Shown here: piece by piece, positions 59,629 to 64,000 of the stretch
How the letters are laid out: every line of letters starts with the position of its first letter
Numbering within the stretch: position 1 is the first letter of the stretch
Assembly (NCBI RefSeq): GCF_001570565.1
Contig: NZ_BBXE01000031.1
Span: 105,968-169,967 of the forward strand
DNA from: Herbidospora yilanensis
GTDB lineage: Bacteria; Actinomycetota; Actinomycetes; Streptosporangiales; Streptosporangiaceae
Length of the DNA stretch: 64,000 nt
Direction: 5' to 3'
The notes under the pieces: generated by a model
Databases searched by the model: none
The model's input: the letters and a program-made list of their open reading frames with translations, nothing else
Told to the model about the DNA's origin: nothing
Position numbers and translations under genes: made by a program

Positions 59629-61626
59629 TCACATGGTGCCGGTCAACGGCAGCCGGGCGGCCACGATCGTACCGCCGGTGTCGGGCGCGGTGATCGCGCA
59701 CGAACCGCCGAGTTCGGCCGCCCGCTCCCGCATCGAGGAGGTGCCGACGCCCGCCCGGCGCACCTCGGGCAGCCCGATCCCGTCGTCGGCGATCCGGACG
59801 GTCAGCAGGCCGTCCCGCAGCGCCAGCGTGATCGTCACCCGCTTGGCGTGGGCGTGCCGCCGCACGTTGGTGAGCGCCTCCTGCGCGATCCGGTACGCCG
59901 CCACCTCGACCGCCGCCGGGAGGTCGTCCATGGCCCCGTCGGCGCTCACGTGGGTGGCCGTGCCGGAGTCGAGGGTGTCGGCGGCCAGCGTGCGGATCGC
60001 CTCCACCAGGCCGAGGTCGTCGAGCGCGGGCGGGCGCAGGCCGTAGACGAGCTCGCGGATGTCGCCGGCCACCGCGTCCATGCCGGAGCGCAGGTCGCGC
60101 AGCAGGTGGTCGGCCGTGGCGGGGGAGCCCTTGATGTTGAGCCGGGCCATGTTGAGCGTCATCGCCATCGCGCCGAGCGTCTGGCCGAGGCCGTCGTGCA
60201 GGTCGCGGCGCAGCCGCCGGCGCTCCTCCTCGCGGGCGGCCAGGATGCGCTCCCTGGAGCGTTGCAGGTCACTGGCCATCCGGACGGCGTGGGCGACGTC
60301 GGCGACGTAGGGGAGCAGGGTGGCGACCACACGTTCGTCGTGGGCGGCGCCGAACCTGCCGCCCTCGGGGGCGCCCAGGAGCAGGCGGCCGACCGGTTCG
60401 CCGTGCCAGACGAGCGGGAGCTCCCGGGGGGCGGCGCCGACCTGGCCCGAGGCGACGTGGAGGCCGTTGACGACCTCGACGGCGGCCCCGCCGACCGCCA
60501 GGCCGTCGCGGACCACGTCGACCACGGCGGCCAGCGCCTCCGCCGGGTCGGCGTTGCGCACCTCCTCGACGAGCCGCGCGGTCAGTAAACGCGGATCGCC
60601 GACCGGGCCGTAGAGGAGCCGGTCCATGCCACGCTGGATCAGGCGGCGCAGCGGCTGGTAGAACGCGCCCGCGAACAGGGCGGCGCCCAGGCCCGCGAGG
60701 ATGTCGTACTCGGCGGCCATGAGGCTGAAGACCGCGCCGGCGGCGAAGTAGACGGCGCTCACCCCGGCCACCGTCCCGGCCACGACCAGGGTCCGGCTGA
60801 GCACGTCGTCGATGCCGAACAGCCCGTGCCGCAACACCGAGAAGGCGATCGACACGGGGATGAGCGCGACCCAGCCCACGAGGAAGGTGTGGAAGGCCGG
60901 ATCGCCGGTCACCACCAGCACCGCGTAGACCGCGAAGGTCAGCGCCGGCCAGGCGATCGCCCGCCGGGTCGCCGCGTCGGCGCCGCGCATCCGGACGACC
61001 ATGGAGGCCAGCGCCAGCAGGATGCACCCCTGCTCGGCGAGCCACACCGAGTCGGCGACCGGGACGAAGATCTCGCGCGGTATGCCGAAGTCGAGCGGGT
61101 TGGGGATGACCGACGACATGCCCAGCGTCGGCGCGGGCGGGGCGGGGCGGCCGACCCGGAGCGCCGTCTGGGTCACGATGATCACTCCGGCGACGACGCC
61201 GAAGACGCTCCAGCCCTTCGACGGCCGCCGCCCGCCGATGGAGAACAGCGGCACCAGGATCGCGAGGAAGCCGCCGCCCAGCGACCAGGCGGCGACGCCG
61301 ACGATCCGGTGGAGGGCCGCCGCGTCCAGGTCGCCGCCGCTCTCGGCCTGCACCATCAGCGCGGAGAACAACACGCTGGCCAGCTCGAACACGCCACCGG
61401 CGATCATCAGCCAGCCGATCGGCAGGCGGGGCCGCCGGGCCGCGATGTAGGCCCCGAGGGCGGGGAACATCACCCCCGCCGTGTAGTCGGGCGTCGGCTG
61501 GAAGGCGGCCCGTACCTGTGGCGGCAGCCCGAACTGGATCGCCAGCGTGGCGCCGACGGCGGCGGCGGAGGCCACGCCGACGACGGCCGCGATCACCAGT
61601 GCCGGACCCGAACCTCTGTCTTCCAT
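59629..61626 (-). CDS. Multi-pass membrane sensor histidine kinase, NarL/DesK class
   Basis: 665 aa. About nine to ten hydrophobic helices fill residues ~8-325; a GAF-like segment lies at ~350-445 (LVEEVRNADPAEALAAVVDV); HisKA_3 with H477 in RRDLHDGLGQTLGAMAMTLN; and HATPase with N-box AAYRIAQEALTNVRRHAHAK and G1 box RIADDGIGLPEV. It should phosphorylate the SARP-response regulator encoded 24 nt downstream. The signal is unknown; a membrane stimulus is suggested by the long hydrophobic domain. An MFS gene ends 22 nt upstream, so all three may be co-transcribed. Confidence 0.92.
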   Translation of the reverse strand: MEDRGSGPALVIAAVVGVASAAAVGATLAIQFGLPPQVRAAFQPTPDYTAGVMFPALGAYIAARRPRLPIGWLMIAGGVFELASVLFSALMVQAESGGDLDAAALHRIVGVAAWSLGGGFLAILVPLFSIGGRRPSKGWSVFGVVAGVIIVTQTALRVGRPAPPAPTLGMSSVIPNPLDFGIPREIFVPVADSVWLAEQGCILLALASMVVRMRGADAATRRAIAWPALTFAVYAVLVVTGDPAFHTFLVGWVALIPVSIAFSVLRHGLFGIDDVLSRTLVVAGTVAGVSAVYFAAGAVFSLMAAEYDILAGLGAALFAGAFYQPLRRLIQRGMDRLLYGPVGDPRLLTARLVEEVRNADPAEALAAVVDVVRDGLAVGGAAVEVVNGLHVASGQVGAAPRELPLVWHGEPVGRLLLGAPEGGRFGAAHDERVVATLLPYVADVAHAVRMASDLQRSRERILAAREEERRRLRRDLHDGLGQTLGAMAMTLNMARLNIKGSPATADHLLRDLRSGMDAVAGDIRELVYGLRPPALDDLGLVEAIRTLAADTLDSGTATHVSADGAMDDLPAAVEVAAYRIAQEALTNVRRHAHAKRVTITLALRDGLLTVRIADDGIGLPEVRRAGVGTSSMRERAAELGGSCAITAPDTGGTIVAARLPLTGTM

Positions 61627-61648
61627 TTCGGGCCAGGGTATTGCCGAA

Positions 61649-62869
61649 TTATGACTGTTGTGTCCTGGTCCTATTACGGATCGCGCGCGCCAGCAGCAAC
61701 TGCCCGACCGCGGCCACCAGACCCAGCGCGCCGGTGGTCAGCCACAGGGCCTCGTGGCCGACCTCCAGCAGCCGGGTGCCGAGCACGGGGGTGACCGCCG
61801 CGCCGACCGACCACGACAGACCGTAGAGGCCGTTGTACCGGCCGCGCAGGTGGGGCGGCGCCAGCGCCGAGGTGATCGCCAGGGGCATGCCGGCGGTGAG
61901 GATCTCGCCGCACGTCCAGACGGCGACGGCCAGGGCGTACTGGAGGGTCGTGGTGGCGAAGGCCTGCAGCGCGAACCCCACGCCCACCACGGCGAACCCC
62001 GACGCCAGCACCAGGCTCGGCGAGAACCTGGTCAGCCAGGCCGTGGTGATCGGCTGGACGATGATGATCAGCGCGCCGTTGAGCGCGATCGCCGTGCCGA
62101 ACGCCTCCGGCGGGAGTCCCCGCTGGGTCATCGCGATGGCCAGCGTCTGGAACGCCTGCAGATACGTGCACGTGTAGGCCAGGTTCATCAGCACGAACGC
62201 GACCATGGTCCGGTCGCGCAGCACGTCGCGGTAGCCGCCGGGGAGCCGTTCCGCCGCGGGCGGCCGGGTCTCCGGGATCAGCCGCCAGACCAGGAAGCCG
62301 AAGATCAGGCAACCCGCCGCGTCGATCCAGAACAGCAGCAGGAACCCGCCCGACGCGAGCCGCCCCCCGGCCACCATGGCGACCGAAAAGCCCAGGTTGA
62401 TCGCCCAGAAGAGCAGCCCGTAGGCCCGGGGCCGGTCCTCCGGCGGCACCAGGTCGGCCAGCATCGCCTGGGAGGCCGGCCGGTACGTGTCCACGACCAT
62501 CCCCAGCACGAACATGCCGGCGGCGATCGCGGTCAGGTCCCGGGCGTAACCGAGGAAGATCATGGTCGCGGCGGTGGCGACCATGCCGCCCGTGAGCGTC
62601 GCCCGCCGCCCGATCCGGTCGGCCAGGAACCCCGCCACCGGCTGCGACAGCAGCGACCCGCACCCCCACAACATGAGGACGAACCCCGTCATGGCGACCG
62701 AGACGCCGCGCGACTGGGTCAGGTAGATCCCCATGAACGGCTGCGCCATCGCGCCGAGCTTGTTGACGGCCGTCCCGGAGAACAGCACCCAGAACTCCCG
62801 GGGCAGCCCGCCGACGCGGGAGTGGACGAAGCGGCGGACGGGGGAGCGCTGGATGGGGGGTGCGGCCAT
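61649..62869 (-). CDS. MFS transporter, multidrug-efflux type
   Basis: 406 aa, 12 predicted helices. Motif A GFLADRIGRRATLTGGM; motif VVDTYRPASQAMLADLVPPE before helix 5 and central loop PETRPPAAERLPGGYRDVLR fit the MdtH/YfkF-like drug exporters. Divergent from the DUF5937/ArsR-type regulator with a palindrome between, so probably repressed by it. The histidine kinase gene begins 22 nt after its stop. Confidence 0.88.
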   Translation of the reverse strand: MAAPPIQRSPVRRFVHSRVGGLPREFWVLFSGTAVNKLGAMAQPFMGIYLTQSRGVSVAMTGFVLMLWGCGSLLSQPVAGFLADRIGRRATLTGGMVATAATMIFLGYARDLTAIAAGMFVLGMVVDTYRPASQAMLADLVPPEDRPRAYGLLFWAINLGFSVAMVAGGRLASGGFLLLFWIDAAGCLIFGFLVWRLIPETRPPAAERLPGGYRDVLRDRTMVAFVLMNLAYTCTYLQAFQTLAIAMTQRGLPPEAFGTAIALNGALIIIVQPITTAWLTRFSPSLVLASGFAVVGVGFALQAFATTTLQYALAVAVWTCGEILTAGMPLAITSALAPPHLRGRYNGLYGLSWSVGAAVTPVLGTRLLEVGHEALWLTTGALGLVAAVGQLLLARAIRNRTRTQQS

Positions 62870-62910
62870 GGGGTCAAGGGTCGTGAGCGGGCGCGGGCCG
62901 ACGCGATCGA

Positions 62911-62926
62911 TTTAGCCTCTGCTAAA
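62911..62926. promoter_or_regulatory. Putative operator of the DUF5937/ArsR-type regulator
   Basis: Perfect inverted repeat TTTAGC-CTCT-GCTAAA in the 97-nt gap between the divergent MFS and regulator genes; the only AT-rich dyad in the gap. Confidence 0.55.
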
Positions 62927-62966
62927 ACATGGTCTGAAATGGGCAAAAGACGGGGGTTGCTGACCT

Positions 62967-63932
62967 ATGGCCGTGGAGTGGTTGTTCACGCCCGGTGACG
63001 TGGCGCGGTCGCGGTTCGCCTTCTCGCCCATGTGGGAGGTGATCGCCAGCCTCCGGGCCGTCCAGGGCGCCGCGCTGCACACCGCGCAGGTGCCGTGGTC
63101 GCGGGCGGTGCGCGACCGGCTCGCCGCGCTCGGGCTGGCCGAGCTGACCGGCCTGGTGCCGGCCGCCGGATACGTGCCCGACTTCCTCACGCCCACGCCC
63201 GACACCCACCAGCCCGACTTCGCCGCCGAACTCGCCCGGGTCCGGGCCACCGACCCCCGGGTCGCGCGGGCCGAGGTCGCCCGGTCGGCGCCGCGGAGCG
63301 CCGGGATGGCCGGCCGCTTCGACCACGACCCGGCCGGCACGCTCGCCTGGGTGGGCGACGCGCTGGAGTCGTACTGGACGCTGGTGTTCCAGGAGTTCTG
63401 GCCGAAGGTGCGCGGCATCCTGGAGGCCGACGTGCTCTACCGGTCGCGGCGGCTGGCCGAGGGCGGGGTGCGCGACCTGTTCGCCGCCCTCCACCCGTCG
63501 GTGACCTGGCACGGCGACCGGCTGATCGCCGACAAGGGCTGCATCCACTGGGGCGAGCTCGGCGGCGCCGGGCTGGTGCTGCTGCCCAGCGTGTTCCAGC
63601 CGCTCGACCGGGTGTCGGTCATGCACGCGCCCTACCGGCCGATGCTCGTCTATCCGGCCCGGGGCATGGGCAACCTGTGGCAGCGCGGCCCCGAGGAGGT
63701 GCCCGGCGCGTTGTCGGCCCTGATCGGGCGCACGCGGGCCCGCATCCTGACGGCGCTGGAGATGCCGGCCTCGACGTCCGGGCTGGCCCGGGTGATGGAG
63801 CTGACCCCGGGCGCGGTCTCGCAGCACCTGACGGTGTTGTCGGACGGCGGGCTGGTGTCCCGGCAGCGGCTGGGGCGCGAGGTCCTCTACCAGCGCACGG
63901 CGATCGGCGACGCCCTGGTGGGAGGGTCGTAG
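62967..63932 (+). CDS. DUF5937 family / ArsR-type winged-helix regulator
   Basis: 321 aa. The N-terminal ~240 residues match DUF5937 (FTPGDVARSRFAFSPMWEVI, PDFLTPTPDTHQPDFAAELA, AALHPSVTWHGDRLIADKG); the last ~75 form an ArsR-like winged helix (ARILTALEMPASTSGLARVM, ELTPGAVSQHLTVLSDGGLV). There are no Cys clusters for metal sensing. ATG at 62967. Divergent from the MFS exporter, which it likely represses; ligand unknown. Confidence 0.88.
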   Translation: MAVEWLFTPGDVARSRFAFSPMWEVIASLRAVQGAALHTAQVPWSRAVRDRLAALGLAELTGLVPAAGYVPDFLTPTPDTHQPDFAAELARVRATDPRVARAEVARSAPRSAGMAGRFDHDPAGTLAWVGDALESYWTLVFQEFWPKVRGILEADVLYRSRRLAEGGVRDLFAALHPSVTWHGDRLIADKGCIHWGELGGAGLVLLPSVFQPLDRVSVMHAPYRPMLVYPARGMGNLWQRGPEEVPGALSALIGRTRARILTALEMPASTSGLARVMELTPGAVSQHLTVLSDGGLVSRQRLGREVLYQRTAIGDALVGGS

Positions 63933-64000
63933 CGGGTGGCCCCAGAGGTGTCGTCGCGGCGGGGGCCGGGAGCGGTGGTGAGCGCCGGGCACGGCGGGGG

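Noticed and set aside
1..64000. tRNA, rRNA, CRISPR, insertion sequences, riboswitches
   Set aside because: No cloverleaf or rRNA stretches, no regularly spaced repeats, no transposase motifs and no recognised riboswitch cores were seen by reading; a covariance-model scan would be needed to exclude small RNAs.

Overview
This window is high-GC DNA with strong G/C third-position bias, GTG/TTG starts and many ATGA overlaps, typical of a filamentous actinomycete. F420-linked NADP reductase, a SARP regulator, a CopC/CtaG pair, several actinobacterial DUF families and two-layer rhamnoside catabolism fit the Streptosporangiales or relatives; that placement is an inference. I saw no tRNA, rRNA, CRISPR array or insertion sequence.

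Layout. 1-3057: a cyclic-nucleotide cluster (response regulator/class III cyclase running off the left edge, a cNMP-binding protein, an MBL-fold hydrolase). 3054-5871: DUF3467, DUF305, DUF3105 and a SecD-like/excalibur envelope protein. 5921-9727: a molybdenum hydroxylase large subunit divergent from a PucR regulator. 9728-11831: a 630-nt gap, a small signal-peptide-like ORF and a divergent XRE-TPR regulator. 11915-16089: CopC, CopD-CtaG, a lone HATPase, methionine aminopeptidase and a small conserved protein. 16340-21705: cyclase-family hydrolase with CBU_0592-like protein and LysR regulator, SIS-like protein with a duplicated gene tail, secreted lipase, F420:NADP reductase, alpha/beta hydrolase. 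21770-32024: MocR regulator, trans-sulfuration PLP enzyme, Ser/Thr dehydratase, PanB, two MFS transporters, TetR, MmyB-type XRE regulator, SDR.

32021-55741 is the metabolic core: an L-rhamnose/rhamnoside island. One minus-strand operon encodes a CUT2 rhamnose importer (ATPase, two permeases, binding lipoprotein), rhamnose isomerase and the bifunctional rhamnulose-1-P aldolase/lactaldehyde dehydrogenase; the divergent operon encodes a LacI regulator and rhamnulokinase. Next come a secreted GH78 rhamnosidase and a second minus-strand operon: CUT1 binding lipoprotein, two permeases, cytosolic GH78 rhamnosidase, GH3 beta-glycosidase and a second LacI regulator. Related TTRAATCGTTTTAA-like sites precede these units. 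The secreted enzyme and CUT1 system would deal with rhamnosylated substrates, the cytosolic GH78/GH3 pair would finish hydrolysis, and the rha operon would consume the rhamnose.

55919-63932: a decayed alpha/beta hydrolase, glutamine-dependent NAD synthetase, then an MFS transporter, a multi-pass histidine kinase and a regulator that fuses a SARP (HTH+BTAD) to a full REC-LuxR response regulator, divergent from a DUF5937/ArsR-type regulator. The items I think deserve most attention are the XRE-TPR/peptide pair at 10358-11831 and the SARP-response-regulator fusion at 58162-59604.
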